Below the pieces are notes generated by a model. The model had not been told where the DNA came from. It saw only the letters and a program-made list of their open reading frames with translations, and made no database searches. A DNA stretch of 64,000 bases from Populus alba. Its lineage: Eukaryota > Streptophyta > Magnoliopsida > Malpighiales > Salicaceae. The translations under genes were made by a program, and so were the position numbers. Shown in pieces: positions 33,801 to 46,726 of this stretch (position 1 is the first letter of the stretch; each line of letters starts with the position of its first letter). The stretch lies in contig NC_133293.1 in the NCBI RefSeq assembly GCF_005239225.2, positions 1,178,001-1,242,000 on the forward strand, written 5' to 3'.

Positions 33801-36800
33801 AGGAAAGCAAGCTAATGATCTTGTAGACTCTGCATGGGCGTACATTGCAAGAAAATCTGTGCTTCCAAACCACCCTCCTCCTGGTAGACTCAATTTTTTT
33901 CTTCTTTGGTCCAGAGATTTTGTTATTTTACACATTACAGTTATTTTTAGGAACATTATTCTTCTATGGGATGCATAATTCAACCTTAATCCATCACAAT
34001 AATTGATTAACCACCAGGTAGATTAAGGGTATGCGCATGGTAGTTTAATTGATATCATCATGGGTTTTCAGACACAATATTACCATTCCATTCATTTTGA
34101 TTTCTTTCGTTCTTTACTCAAGACTATTGTTTATGTGGCTATTATCTTAACTACCCAGATCCAATTGCTCAAGATTACATGAAACAATTTGATGGAGGGA
34201 ATGAAAGTGGGAGGTTTGTTCCTAGTGTAAAGGTCCTAAAGTTGAGAAACAAGTTAATCAAGTTTATGGAAGATCACATTTACCCCATGGAAAATGAGTT
34301 CTATAAACTTGCTCAGTCTTCTTCACGATGGACAGTGCACCCGGAGGAAGAGAGTTTAAAGGAGCTGGCTAAGAAAGAAGGATTGTGGAACTTATGGATA
34401 CCTGTATTTCTGCTTCTGCCTTTCTGAGCTCATTGTTTCTCTATATGTAGTCCTGTTACTGTTTTTAACTCGTGTAAGAGACTCTGATAGGAATCATGAA
34501 ATTCTTGCAAACTCGTGTGCTTTTTTGCAGTTTGATAGTGCTGAAAGAGCTAAAAAATTACTATTTGATGAAAGTAGTCGCATGGTTTCTAATGGTGAGC
34601 ATGATCAGTTCCTTGGTGCGGGCCTCTCAAACCTTGAATATGGATACCTTTGTGAGATCATGGGTCGTTCTGTTTGGGCGCCGCAGGTGTTCAATTGTGG
34701 TGCGCCTGACACTGGAAATATGGAGGTAAATTTTAGTTTCAGATTTTATCGAGTCTGGGAACAATTTATTAATGTGACTACGGACTACCACATGTTTTTC
34801 CCTTCCATCTTTGAACGCATGTATTCTCAGCTTCTATGAGTAATTCTGAGATATTCTCTCCAACACTAAAACTGGGGAATGTAATCAGATCTATGTAAAA
34901 AAAAAAAAAAAACATATGAAGAGAGTTAGGAGTATTTTGAGTGGCATGGCTTCAATCTCATCAAGTTAGTAGTAAGTTAAAGAATGTGTATCTGAAAATC
35001 TTTTAAAACCTGCATCAAATCAAAAGAATAGTAACCAATAGAAACATATATTTGGTGAGATAATTAATAGGACTTGCATGCAGGGATAACTATCAAGAAA
35101 GCTTCCTCTTCTTGTTTCCATTGTTTCCCTTCTATTCAAGATATTAACAACTGGATGTGTGCTTGTTGCGTTAATTATTTAATGTAATTCTGCATGCTTG
35201 TTTTAAGCATCCGTACTTCTTTCTTCAGGTATTGTTGCGCTATGGTAATAAAGAACAGCTACTCGAATGGCTAGTTCCATTGCTTCAGGGAAAAATCCGC
35301 TCTGGATTTGCAATGACAGAACCACAAGTTGCATCATCTGATGCAACAAATATTGAGTGTTCCATTAAAAGGTAGCATATATTGAAAAGGGGATCCCATT
35401 TAAATCAAAGTAGATAGGCACAAAAGTTTAAAGTTTGGTGCAAGGTTAATCATTAGGAGTGATATGTGATGTATGCAGATAATTTTGAGTTTCAGCTTTA
35501 GTTATCTATCACTGTAATTGAATTTGCTTTCCTTGAACAGAGAAGGGGATTCATACATCATTAATGGTAGGAAATGGTGGACGAGTGGCGCAATGGATCC
35601 AAGGTGTAAAGTTCTTATAGTCATGGTTAGTTCTGATAATCAAGTTCAGGGATAGTTAAATCAGTTGTTCACTTTGTTCAATAATGTGTGGAATTATGCG
35701 CAGGGAAAAACAGACTTCACTGCTGCTAATCACAAGCAGCAGTCTATGATATTAGTAGACATTCAGACTCCAGGTGTACACATAAAAAGGCCACTTATGG
35801 TCTTTGGCTTCGACGATGCGCCTCATGGCCATGCTGAAGTTGTATTCGACAATGTTCGTGTTCCTGCAAAGAACATTCTACTGGGAGAAGGGCGTGGATT
35901 TGAGATTGCACAGGTAAAGTTGGTGCACGCTCCGAAGTAGCTGAATGGATTGCATGAATTTTGTACTGGTTGATTTTCTGATTTGGCGTAATTGTAAAGG
36001 TTCAATCAATTTGCAAGGCACCTTGCGCTTATGATTTGAACTTTGAATAGTCAGCTTTCACAGACATAAGCTCAGGATTCAAAAGTTTTACCTACTTTTT
36101 AGTCTTACTACCAGTTCCATAGTAGACACAAACTATGAGACATGCTTGTGTAGACCTCTTTGTGAGGACAAGATCTGTGCAGAAAACAGTGTGTGAACAC
36201 ATTGCAGACACCGAGGTTTTGCTATGTCAGTAATAGTATGTCCTGAATTTCTTGCAGGGTAGACTGGGCCCTGGAAGATTGCACCACTGCATGAGATTGA
36301 TAGGTGCTTCTGAGCGTGGCATGCAGATGATGGTTCAAAGAGCTCTCAGCAGAAAAGCATTTGGAAAATTAATTGCAGAGCATGGTTCTTTTCGTTCAGA
36401 TGTTGCAAAGGTAGTTCTTTTTCATATACTTTTTTGCCAGATACCATTTTTTGCAAGGAAAACAATATCTTCCGAGTCACTTGAAGAAAATGAGAAACTG
36501 GTCGTTCAATCTAAAGAAAGGGACCACCCTCCGTCCCTTGCAGTATTGAATTAAAAAATAGACCTTGGTTACTGTGTTAGAAATATGTCCATGGCTTATG
36601 CTGCATGCCTTTTACGTTCCTCTTCATCAGAACTATCCATCTAGCTGTTCTGCCTCAAAATCTAACGTGTGTAATTTACTGTTTCATGTAGTGTCGAATA
36701 GAGCTTGAGAAGACCAGACTATTGGTTCTTGAGGCAGCTGATCAGCTTGATCGGCTTGGAAACAAAAAAGCCCGTGGTACCATTGCTATGGCCAAGGTAA

Positions 36801-37092
36801 TTATCGCTCTTCAATTTGAAATGCATCATGGTATCGTTCTCTTTACATCAAACATCCATAACATAAATAGAGTAAAATGGTTTGACATAATGTGGAGCAG
36901 GTAGCAGCTCCAAATATGGCACTCATGGTTCTTGACACGGCAATGCAAGTTCACGGTGCAGCTGGCGTATCATCCGACACCGTTTTGGCCCATCTTTGGG
37001 CAACTTCAAGAACATTGAGAATTGCAGATGGCCCTGATGAAGTTCACTTGGGTACCATTGCCAAGTTAGAATTACGGAGAGCTAAGCTTTAA
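30835..37092 (+). CDS. IBR3: IBR3-type peroxisomal acyl-CoA dehydrogenase with N-terminal APH-like domain
   Basis: I assign 17 exons: 30835-30972, 31050-31184, 31370-31510, 31602-31733, 31935-32114, 32371-32448, 32643-32762, 33558-33656, 33766-33883, 34159-34403, 34531-34725, 35229-35371, 35541-35625, 35704-35913, 36258-36410, 36692-36796, 36901-37092. All junctions are GT-AG and the frame is open for 822 residues, close to Arabidopsis IBR3. Residues about 40-310 form the phosphotransferase-like domain, with HGDFRIDN (His228, Asp230, Asn235) and ILDWE (Asp250). Residues about 400-822 form the FAD acyl-CoA dehydrogenase ([24 protein letters not shown]). The C-terminal AKL is a PTS1 peroxisome signal. 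IBR3 acts in conversion of indole-3-butyric acid to auxin by beta-oxidation; animal relatives are ACAD10/11. No frame breaks are seen. The first exons are duplicated in inverse orientation at 1-844. Confidence 0.95.
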
Positions 37093-38766
37093 AAAACAAA
37101 TAAAGGAAAACAAAGAGCAATAACTAAAAATTGTGTGGGAAGTATGAGAAGACTTGGACGAAATTTCATCACAATAATGTATCGATACAATGAGTTCTTT
37201 ATTTATTCTGATACGAACTGCATCAATGTTTCTGTGAATTTAATTTTGCAGTTTTGGTGTTTATCATACTGGTGTGCTTCATCTCGATTACCAGAGATGA
37301 AAAAGGGAAAAATAAAGGATTGTGAAGAGAATGCTCACGGATCCGTAACTAATTTTAAAAACTTGTTTTAGAGGTATGAGAAGAGAAGACACGCTTTTGT
37401 TTGGGCTCTCTTAGAGATTTCAGCATTAAAAGAATTATATTGAAACTAATGAGAATGAAGATTTGTAATGACCCTGAGTTTGCACAAAAAAAAAAATTAA
37501 CGTCATGCCAGTTAACAACACCACTATCACCAATACTAAAATAACTAGCATATGGACTTGATCTTAATAATGTAATCATTAATGAAAAGGAAACGAAATT
37601 AGATATTGTTTTAAAAGTGATTTTTTATGAAATATATAGTGAAGGATATGCCTCGCATGTTTGTGGAGAATTTTAAAATTAATGAGGTCAAAGTTGGTAT
37701 TCTTAAACTTTAAATAAAAATTATGAAGCATATATCTAAAACTTCTCTTTCTAGAAAAATCATCACACATCTTATTGGTAATGATATAAAAGAAGGTGTA
37801 TGCTAGGTTTGTGGTTGAATTAGAGTTTGAGAATAGTACTGCAAGAGTTGCTAAACATAATTTGTATCGCTAAGATTAGTTTTGTTGATTGTAGATATAA
37901 TATTTCTAACAGAAAAGTTAAAAATGTAAAGGGATAATAACTTTTAATTGGACATCCATGATGTTGATGCAATAGCAATTTAAACTCAAGAACGAATTGT
38001 CTCGGAGATTGATATAAAATGATTTTTAGAAAGAAAATTTTTTTTGTTTTTTAGTTATTTTTATTCTTGTTTAGTTTTTAAAAATATTTTTCTTTATTTT
38101 TTTCTATTTAGTTTAGAAAATCAAATATTATACTCGATAATTTTATTTTTTTTCTATCTAGTATGTGTTTTGTAACGTGATACAGAGTGTTTTTGCAAAA
38201 GTATTTTTTAATTAAAAATATATTAAAATAATTTTGTTTATTTTTTATATTAGTACATTAAAATCATTGAAAAGTACATAAAAAATATCAATTTAATATT
38301 TTTTTAAATAAAAAATATTTTTAAAAGTGATCTAATCCGTAAAAATAAACACTTTTAATTTAGAAATTCCTATAACAACCCCATAATTACTTGTTATGAC
38401 TTCTTTTCTCTTTAAGTTAAACCTATAATTAGTATAAAAAAAGTTGTTTAACTTGAATTTCAGTAGACTATTTAAAAAAAAAATCTAATAATAAAATTTT
38501 AAAATAAAGTTTTTATATGAAAACCCTTTCATATCCAAATTTCGTATTCTTTCACTTGCTATATACCTTTCTTATATTGATTTCATCCACGTTAAAAACC
38601 CTTATATTCTAGTTCCATCTCCCGCCAGCTTTAACTAGATAAGAAAGAAAAACAAAAATCTTAAGTTTTGTGTTTGTAGTGTGTGTGTGTGTGTTGTGTG
38701 TGTAAAAATTGGCAAGTCAATGTACTCCTATACAGTAGTGTATTGCTCATTGTGTAGCATGAGGGT
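37093..38766. other. Intergenic, AT-rich
   Basis: IBR3 3' flank and AT-rich DNA with one dispersed repeat copy (about 38160-38345) and a GT microsatellite (about 38681-38702). No gene is seen. Confidence 0.6.
38160..38345 (+). repeat. Dispersed AT-rich repeat, copy 2
   Basis: Shares the 'tattaaaataattttgttta ... aagtgat' arrangement with the copy at 3296. Confidence 0.5.
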
Positions 38767-39856
38767 TAGGGATGTTCAAAAAAACTGAATAACCAAAAAA
38801 ACCGAGAAAACCGATGGAAAATTAACTGAGAAAACCGAACCGCGATTAAACCGATTACTAAAATCAAAAATCTTTCCGGTTCGGTTGGGTTCCGGTTTCA
38901 CCACCAAAACCGATGAACCAAACCGGCTACCCATAAAAATAAAGCCAGAAAGGTAGAAACGACCTAGTATAAATTCTAAATGGTACAATAAAGTGTAAAC
39001 CTAAACCTAAATGATATTACAATTCACTTCTGCAGCCGCCGCCCACACCAAACCAACCTTCTTCCTTTCCCCTTCAATTTTCATTTTCCCTACCGCTTGC
39101 CCCCTACATGTGTCTCTTGACTCTCTTCTCTAGCTGATCAACAAGTAAATAACCCATATTTCCGCATCCATCTAAATCTAGTAGACTTGTAATGGAAAAA
39201 AACCCGAACAAAACCTTTTGGCCTCTCTCTTCACCTGCAGTAGAAAGAGTCAAAGAGGTAAAGAGTTGAGGGAGCGTTAAACTGTTCAAGAGATACCGGG
39301 CCTTACACTGAGTTGTGCTGATTGATTTACTGTCATAATTAAAGAGTTGTTCATTGTACACCTTTTGTACAATGCTTTAGATAAATTAAATAGACTTTAA
39401 TGTTGGCTTTGATTCCTGTCTTGTTTCGATATCAATAATAAAGAAAAGGAAAACCACTGAATTTTGCTAAATGTATTTGCTTTTATTTCATATTGTCAAT
39501 GATACTGCTAATTTTCAATGTAAGTAGTAACATTTGTGGGTTACATCTTGTAACTCCCCACGGTTCTTTTTCTGCTTTTCTTGTAAAACCATGCTATTTT
39601 GAAGTAAATTCATGCCTTTTGGGATATTTTGTAATGAATGAAAGACTAAATCTTTCCAAACCGTAAGCTAATTTAAAAAAAAAAAACAAAAAAACCAAAG
39701 GGATTAGGTTTTCTGGTTTAACCGAACCAGATCGGTTCGGTTTGAACCTGTTTTCGGTCCGGTTCGGTTAAATTTTTACAACAATACTATAAATCGGTTC
39801 GGTTGGTTTTTTGGATCTAAACCGAACCGAACCGAACCAAACTGTAAACACTCCTA
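38767..39856. mobile_element. hAT-like non-autonomous TIR element
   Basis: The ends are imperfect inverted repeats, TAGGGATGTTCA at left and TGTAAACACTCCTA at right (TAGGAGTGTTTA inverted). Subterminal regions are packed with AACCG/CGGTT motifs. The flanking 8-mers ATGAGGGT and ATAAGAGT match at 6 of 8 positions, both differences being G/A, consistent with a decayed 8-bp hAT target duplication. No transposase is present. Confidence 0.5.
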
Positions 39857-40926
39857 ATAAGAGTAGTATTTCAAGTTATTTTTCACACAAGAGAAGAAAG
39901 CGTCAACGTTATAGTTATGTTTTTTAACATTATAAAAACATTTATTTGAAGAATGAAAGGAACATGTATATATGTGTTTAATAAAACTAATTTCAAAATA
40001 AATAAATAAATAAATCATAAAAAAGACCAAAATTTTGATATTCTAGATTTTGGATCTTAAAATTTCAAATTTTAACATATTTTTACCTTGAACTACATCA
40101 AACATATGTTTTTTTATCCTTAAATACTATATAATCAATTTAAGACACTATATAATTAATCAAACTGAATCATAAAAAATTTTAAGGAGCCTAGTTTATT
40201 TTTTTCAATATGCTGGAAGAAAACCACTTTAGCGAGCTGAACTTTTATTTTTCAGATGAAGTCATTAACACTAAGATTTATTTTTTTATGGTTGAAATGT
40301 GGTCATTTGAACCTTAATTTTCTACCTTCTCTGATCATATTTTTTTTTGCAACTAGTTTTTTGTACCTATTTTTAAAAGTGAAAATAAAAAGATTTCTTT
40401 TTTTTTTTTGTTAATTTTTATCGTGTTCCTGATATTTCATTGTTAATTATAACCTAGAACTCAATTTTATAATATTAATTTAATGACAAGATATTTCTAG
40501 ATACTTTGCAAATATGATAGCATAAATAAACAAAATTAAATATATAAAATAATACCAACATGATGAAATAACAAAGAAAAAAAAGTTTTATTATCGAAAT
40601 GAGAAAAATAGACATTGTTGAAGGAAAAGCTACGTCCACAATGAACTTTTTTTTGTCATTCTTGTCTAGTTTTTTTTTCTATTAAAAGGATGTTTAAATA
40701 ATTATTTTTTTAAAATATTTTTGTTTTGAAATGTATAAAAATAATATATTTTTTATATTTTAAAAATTATTTTTGATATTAATACATTAAAACAATTTGA
40801 AAAACACAAAATAATTAATTTGAAACAAAAAAATAAAAAAAATCAATTTTTTTTAAAACACAAAAATAAAACATACTCTAAATACAGAACACTACAATTA
40901 CATGTACCTCCAAAATTTCTTCCATT
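39857..40926. other. Intergenic, AT-rich
   Basis: No gene is seen. Contains one dispersed AT-rich repeat copy at about 40675-40880. Confidence 0.6.
40675..40880 (+). repeat. Dispersed AT-rich repeat, copy 3
   Basis: Same family as 3296-3510 ('gatattaatacattaaaaca' core). Confidence 0.5.
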
Positions 40927-40931
40927 TTAAT
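40927..40931 (+). repeat. 5-bp target-site duplication, left (TTAAT)
   Basis: Identical to 43725-43729 and directly bordering the LTR ends. Confidence 0.9.
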
Positions 40932-41945
40932 TGTTGTAACCCATTTTTGGATCCCCACAAAAAAATAAAATAAATAGCTAAAGGAGGTTAGAAAAATAAC
41001 AGGAGGCATGAAGCGCCCAGAAAATGGTCAGAAAAATTAGTCAAGGAGGTTAAAAATACAAAGATGGATTTTTGACAATATATTCTTGAATGATGAGAGC
41101 CCTGGTGGATAAGAAAATTTGATTTTTGAGAGAAAAGTCCAAATTTGGAGGTTTATGGACTTAATTGGATTTTTAATTGAATTTATAGAGGATTTGAGTG
41201 CAAGAAAAATTGATTTTTAAGTCAATTTGGGTTTTAATTAGAAGAAATTTGAGTTCTGGGGCCAAAATATATTTTTTAGGAATTTATTAGGTCAAATCAG
41301 GGGCTTAATTGCATAAATATTGAAGTTTAATGGCCAATTAGGGGCTCAATTGTGAAAATCCGAAACCAGGGACCAATTTGGAAAAGGCGCAAAGATAAAA
41401 GGGGCTGTATTGAATTGATTCAGGGGCCTAATTGAAGAAATTAGAAGTTTATTGATTAATTGAGGGTCAAATTGCATAAATCAGAGACCAAGGACCAAAG
41501 TGAAAAACACGGCCAACAAGAGGGGCGGAGACGGAAATTGAAAGGGATGCAATTGAAATGTACAAAATATAATTGAGGGCTGATTTGGAAGTTGACATGC
41601 TGGCGCCATTTAAATGAAACGGCGCGTTTTGTCCAAAACGACGTCGTTTCATGTAAAAAAAAAAAAAAAAAGGAAAAGCTCGGAACGGTGTCGTTTTGAG
41701 ACACTGTTCCTCTTTCTTCTTCCCCTGGACGTGCAGCAGGGGAAGAGAGAAAGATTTTCGTTTTTTTCTTCTTTAAATTCTGCTGCCTCTCTCCTCCGCA
41801 CGCTTCTGTCACGACCCGAAGCCCCACGCTCTCTCATGATGAAAATTCGGGGGAGCCGTGCCTTGCCAGCCGCGGCTACTGGCCAACCGACCGGCGTTGC
41901 CCTACCCCATGCACAGCCATAATGAGGCCCTGCTCCCTTTCCCCC

Positions 41946-41952
41946 TATAAAT
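41946..41952 (+). promoter_or_regulatory. TATA box of the solo LTR
   Basis: TATAAAT after a C run, at the place equivalent to 21849 in the other LTR. Confidence 0.6.
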
Positions 41953-42326
41953 GAAGACTGGATGCCAGCACGCGAGGGAGGGAGAAAGGAAAAGAAAAGG
42001 GGAGAACCCGAAGAGAGAGAGGGAAGAGAGAGAACGACCGAGAGAGAGGGAAGAGAAGGAACAAACCGAAAGCAAAAAAGAGAAAACACAGGAAAAGGAG
42101 GGAAAGAACCAAACCAAAAGGAACCACTAGCAAACCCGAACTGAAAAGGAGGAAACCACCAAAAACGAAAGAAGAGGAAGCCATACGGAGGAGAAAGGAA
42201 GAGCAGTAACCTCACCCTCTGCCGTTTGAAACAGCAGCACCGCCGCTTGGAGCCGCCGTCCGTGAGCCACGACACCGCCACCGGCCTCCACCGCAGCACC
42301 ACCAGCGACCGCCTCCTCCACGCCAG

Positions 42327-42328
42327 GT
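42327..42328 (+). promoter_or_regulatory. Splice-donor-like GT of the solo LTR
   Basis: CGCCAG|GTAAAG, a better donor consensus than the one at 22150. If the solo LTR is transcribed, it could splice into downstream sequence. Confidence 0.45.
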
Positions 42329-42607
42329 AAAGTCTTCTCCCTGCTTTGTTTTTTCGTCGTGTTTTCCTCCTGCATGCAGGAGAGGAGGGGAAAAATAATT
42401 CCCCTCCCGATGGGTTTCTTGCGCTGGGCCAGTCCGTTTCTGGCCCAGCCATGCATTCTGGGCCAGTCTGGCCCAGACAAAAATGATAGTTTGAATGGGC
42501 CGAGATCGGCCCAAATCCATGCTGGGTTGAGCCTGACCCATTTATTTGGGTCGGCCCAGCCCACATAAATATATTATCTTATATATTATAATGTTTTATA
42601 TTATGTA

Positions 42608-42639
<32 letters not shown>

Positions 42640-43123
42640 AATTAAAAATATATATTTCAAAAAATATTTGAAAAAATATTGTTGATTTTCCTGCATATTT
42701 TTGTCAAAATGGTTTAATATTGGTTTGTATTTTTATACCGTAAAGATACAAATCCAGTATTAAAATACCCAATTTTCGTCAAAACATCAAAAAATATATA
42801 TATAAAAAAAGGTTTTTGTTTTAATGCATACGGCCTAGTCTCTCCAATATATATATATATAAATATTATAACATCATATTTTCACACAACAAAGAAAATT
42901 TCAAAAATAATATATGTATTAGCATGTATTTTGGCTTTAATAACCAGTTTATTCAAGCCATGAGAACTAGGCCAATATTTCAAAAATTCTAAAAAATTCT
43001 TTTTGTCTTCTTGTAGTATTTGGGATTACGAATTTATACATAAAACGTATTCCAAATATTAAAAATAAAGTTTTTGTATAGACGTTAGAACGGTTAGGAT
43101 TATACCCGATAAGATAAAGACCT

Positions 43124-43619
43124 CCTTACCGAGGAGGATTTTTCTTGAACCATGGACCGACCAACAACTAGAAACACAATAACACCTTAGTTTTTATCAG
43201 ACAATCAAACAATGCAGCTTACCTTAGGTAAGGCGTATTTGGGGTGCTAATACCTTCCCTTTACGCAACCAGTCCCCGTACCCGATCTCTGAGACCAGTT
43301 AGGGTTCCTAGTGACCAAAATACTAGGTGGCGACTCCCATTCCATTTTTCATCGATCAAAGACAAGAATTTCCTTACCGAGGAGGATTTTTCTTGAACCA
43401 TGGACCGACCAACAACTAGAAACACAATAACACCTTAGTTTTTATCAGACAATCAAACAATGCAGCTTACCTTAGGTAAGGCGTATTTGGGGTGCTAATA
43501 CCTTCCCTTTACGCAACCAGTCCCCGTACCCGATCTCTGAGACCAGTTAGGGTTCCTAGTGACCAAAATACTAGGTGGCGACTCCCATTCCATTTTTCAC
43601 CGATCAAAGACAAGAATTT
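43124..43619 (+). repeat. 248-bp tandem duplication inside the solo LTR end block
   Basis: 43124-43371 and 43372-43619 are head-to-tail copies with a single difference noticed (TTCATCGATC versus TTCACCGATC). The 3' LTR at 20809 has only one copy of this block, so the duplication is specific to this locus and recent, or an assembly error. Confidence 0.9.
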
Positions 43620-43724
43620 CTTGTCTCCCCACATTTGCCACATAGTGATAGATTTACATTTTGTAGATTTAAAATGGAAACAAACAAATTATATTTTTCG
43701 CCGCGACGCCGCACACGTGCGACA

Positions 43725-43729
43725 TTAAT
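43725..43729 (+). repeat. 5-bp target-site duplication, right (TTAAT)
   Basis: Matches 40927-40931. Confidence 0.9.
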
Positions 43730-44066
43730 CATAACAATATTAAATTAAAAACCATGTTACTGTTAACAAAGGTGCAAGTTTTACCTTGAATCGGGTCGAT
43801 ACTTTAATAATTATGGTGAAGAATGAAGGAGAGGAAGAGATTAGCCACCCGTTAATTTGTATTAACAAAATAGTTTTGCCTCATTTTTGGCGGGTGCCTC
43901 TCACCTCACGTTTCCCAAGGCAACAGGATTTTGAACATCCCTATTTTTGCCTTCCCTCCCTCGCTCCTCCTCGTCTAAAGGGGTGTCTCACATTTTTTAG
44001 GGCCTAAGAGGTCCTGGAACCTCTGTTTTCATGGTAGATAGCAGCAGTGAAATATAGGTATATGTG

Positions 44067-44078
44067 TATATATATATA
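44067..44078 (+). promoter_or_regulatory. TATA-like run before the pectinesterase gene
   Basis: TATATATATATA about 75-85 bp upstream of the chosen ATG, a plausible core promoter. Confidence 0.4.
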
Positions 44079-44150
44079 GGCGTACCCTGGATCTATAATA
44101 TTCAGTGTCTTAGTTTTGTGCTCAGGACATTAATAACTTCATTGAAGAAG

Positions 44151-45972
44151 ATGGCATCGAGTAATGATGGTTCCAACGCCGGGAAGAAGAAGTTTGCTAT
44201 TATTGGCGTGTCATCTATAATCCTGGTGGCCATGGTGGTTGCTGTGGCTGTTGGAATCGGTGGCAGCCAAGGAGATTCGAAGCCAGAAAGCTCTCCTAAG
44301 GGGCAGATATCGACGACATCTAAATCTATCAAAGCTATTTGCCAACCCACAGATTACAGAGAAACTTGTGAAGAAAGCCTCTCAAAAGCTGCGGGAAACA
44401 CAACCGATCCTTCGAAGCTTGTCCAGGCTGGTTTCAAGGTTACCATTGAAGCTCTCCAAAATGCCATCAATAGATCCACCACATTGAAAGAATTGGCCAA
44501 GGATCCGATGGCTAGCCAGGCTCTTGATAATTGCCGTGAATTGATGGACGATGCTATCGCTGAACTCGAGCATTCTTTTGATCTTATAGAGTCATTCCAG
44601 GCTAGCCAGTTCGACGAGTATGTAAATAACCTTAAAGTCTGGCTCAGCGCTACCATCACGTATCAACGGACTTGCTTGGACGGGTTTGAGAACACAACAG
44701 GTTCAGCTGGTGAGAAAATGAAAGAGCTTTTGATGGCTTCTAGTCAGCTCACCAGCAATGGCTTAGCCATGGTTGATGGCGTCACCTCCATCCTCAAGGA
44801 TTTGAACATTCCGGGACTGACGAGCCGCAGACTCCTAGAAGCTGATGATGAATTCCCTTCGTGGATCAATGGTGGAAAAAAGGATGCTACTCCTCAGAGA
44901 GACTCCTGCAACAATCAAGGCCGATGCGATTGTGGCTCAGGATGGAAGCGGTCAGTACAAAACAATTGCCGAGGCCATCGAGAACATCCCCAAGAAAAAA
45001 AAACGAAACCTTTGTGCTATACATCAAGGAAGGAGTTTACAAGGAGCATGTGAGCCTCTCAAGGAGCGATACCCATGTTCTGATGATTGGTGATGGCCCT
45101 ACAAAGACCAAGATCACCGGAAATCTCAACTTTGCTAATGGAGTCCAAACATTCAAGACCGCAACAGTTTGTAAGTATTGCTATCCTTGCCTCGAGAGCC
45201 GCCATAGAAAGGAGCTTTAATGTCTGGAAGTTTATTATCTAATTAATAATGCCTTGTCATTTGTAACCATACAGCAATATCTGGAGATCACTTCATGGCC
45301 AAGGACATTGGATTTGAGAACTCTGCCGGAGCAATAGGACACCAAGCCGTGGCACTCCGAGTCCAAGCTGACATGTCTGTCTTCTACAATTGCCAGATAG
45401 ATGGCTACCAAGACACCCTCTATGCCCACACCAAGCGTCAATTCTACCGTGACTGCACCATCACAGGCACAATTGACTTCATCTTTGGCGATGCTATTGC
45501 TCTCTTCCAAAACTGCAAACTGGTCGTCAGGAAGCCACTGGAAAACCAACAGTGCATCGTCACAGCTCAAGGAAGGAACGAGACGCGTGAGCCCACCGGC
45601 TTCGTCATCCAAAACTGCACGATCACAGCAGACCCTCAATACTTTCCCGTCAGGTTGCAGAACAAGGCCTATCTTGGGCGGCCATGGAGGGAGCTGTCCA
45701 GGACTATTGTCATGCAATCTCACATCGATGACTTGATTGCTCCTGAAGGCTGGTTGCCATGGATGGGTAATTTTGGCCTGAACACACTATTCTACTCCGA
45801 GTACGGCAACAAGGGAGAAGGTGCGGTGGAGACCAACAGAGTAAAATGGGCTGGCATCAAAAAGCTTACACCAGAGGCAGCTGATGGCTACACTGCTGCA
45901 AAATTCCTTCAGGGTGATGAATGGATCCCGCAAACCGGCGTGCCTTACACTGCTGGCATGATCAGTGCGTAG
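44151..45972 (+). CDS. Pectin methylesterase with N-terminal inhibitor pro-region (type I PME)
   Basis: It removes methyl esters from cell-wall homogalacturonan. I choose the ATG at 44151 (MASSNDGS), not the upstream in-frame ATG at 44064, because it gives the normal cytosolic tail before the membrane anchor at residues 16-36. The PMEI-like domain (about 60-205) has Cys64, Cys73, Cys128 and Cys175. The processing motif RRLL is at 226-229. The catalytic domain carries GVYKEH, QAVALR, YQDTLY, DFIFG and YLGRPW. One intron lies at 45171-45274. The first exon has two one-base A-run expansions (44876-44881 and 44995-45003) that break the frame. Allowing for them, the length is 571 residues, normal for the family. 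The breaks may be sequencing errors. A solo LTR ends 427 bp upstream. Confidence 0.93.
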
Positions 45973-46474
45973 AATGAGAAAATCAACAGATTCTCTCTAT
46001 GATTTGGTCCTTCAAATATCTGCATTCAACTCTACAGTATATGTATACGTTGTCTTTACTTCTTGTTTATTCTGAAAAATAATGAAAAACGTCAGAATCA
46101 ATTTGCTTCTCAAGTTTGTAATTGACATGGGGCAGCCATAATATGATCAGAGGAAATTTTACTTCAGCAAACTCCATCCCCGTCTTATATGTATACCATT
46201 GGTTTATACTTTATAGGTGCCTGGCTCCGCCCCATACTTAGTCGATGTCGAAAGAAGTTGATGCAATTTCAATAATATTATGTAGGAAATTTGCTTCACA
46301 TTCATGAGAATTTTCCTAATAATAAACACAGTAGGTTTCTTGCCTTGTAAAATAATGTGCAATATTATACTGCTTTATTTTATTTTATTTTATTTTAATT
46401 TTGTGCTTTGTTTTTACTTTAATCCAATTTTCTCATTGTTCGTCTTATTTGTAAAGTTTTAGTAAATAATATAT

Positions 46475-46700
46475 TTGTACGGTATTTGAAAATGCGTTTA
46501 AATTAAAAAATATATATTTTTCATTTGATGTTTCTTATATTTTTAAATAATTTTAATTAATACATAGATATAAAAAACAATAGAAAAAAAAACATGTAAA
46601 AGAACATCAATTTTTTTCACCTTTTCTAAAGCGTTTATATCATTATTAACATCAAATATTTTATCATAATTTATAAAATTTTAAAACACCTTAATTGCCA
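46475..46700 (+). repeat. Dispersed AT-rich repeat, copy 4
   Basis: Same family as 3296-3510, more diverged. Confidence 0.4.
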
Positions 46701-46726
46701 TACTTTTGTCTTTGTTTAATAAGGCC

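Larger units (their letters stand above)
40932..43724 (+). mobile_element. Solo LTR of the Ogre/Tat family, 2793 bp
   Basis: Complete LTR from TGTTGTAACCC to GTGCGACA with a perfect TTAAT duplication on both sides and no internal element sequence. It is the product of recombination between the two LTRs of one insertion. It is collinear with the LTR at 20809, with similar U3 hairpins, TATA box (41946), donor-like GT (42327), GGCC hairpins (42424-42560) and end block. It contains a 248-bp tandem duplication and a GT microsatellite (about 42607-42631). Orientation is the same as the pectinesterase gene that starts 427 bp after it. Long open frames on its minus strand are side effects of GC-rich DNA. 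Confidence 0.95.

Noticed and set aside
37579..37800. Possible small gene downstream of IBR3
   Set aside because: Broken frame without recognisable motifs or splice structure.
41649..42566. Long minus-strand frames in the solo LTR (and 21848-22465 in the 3' LTR)
   Set aside because: They lie in GC-rich purine-biased leader DNA, give low-complexity Ser/Phe/Leu-rich translations, and are not conserved between the two LTRs.
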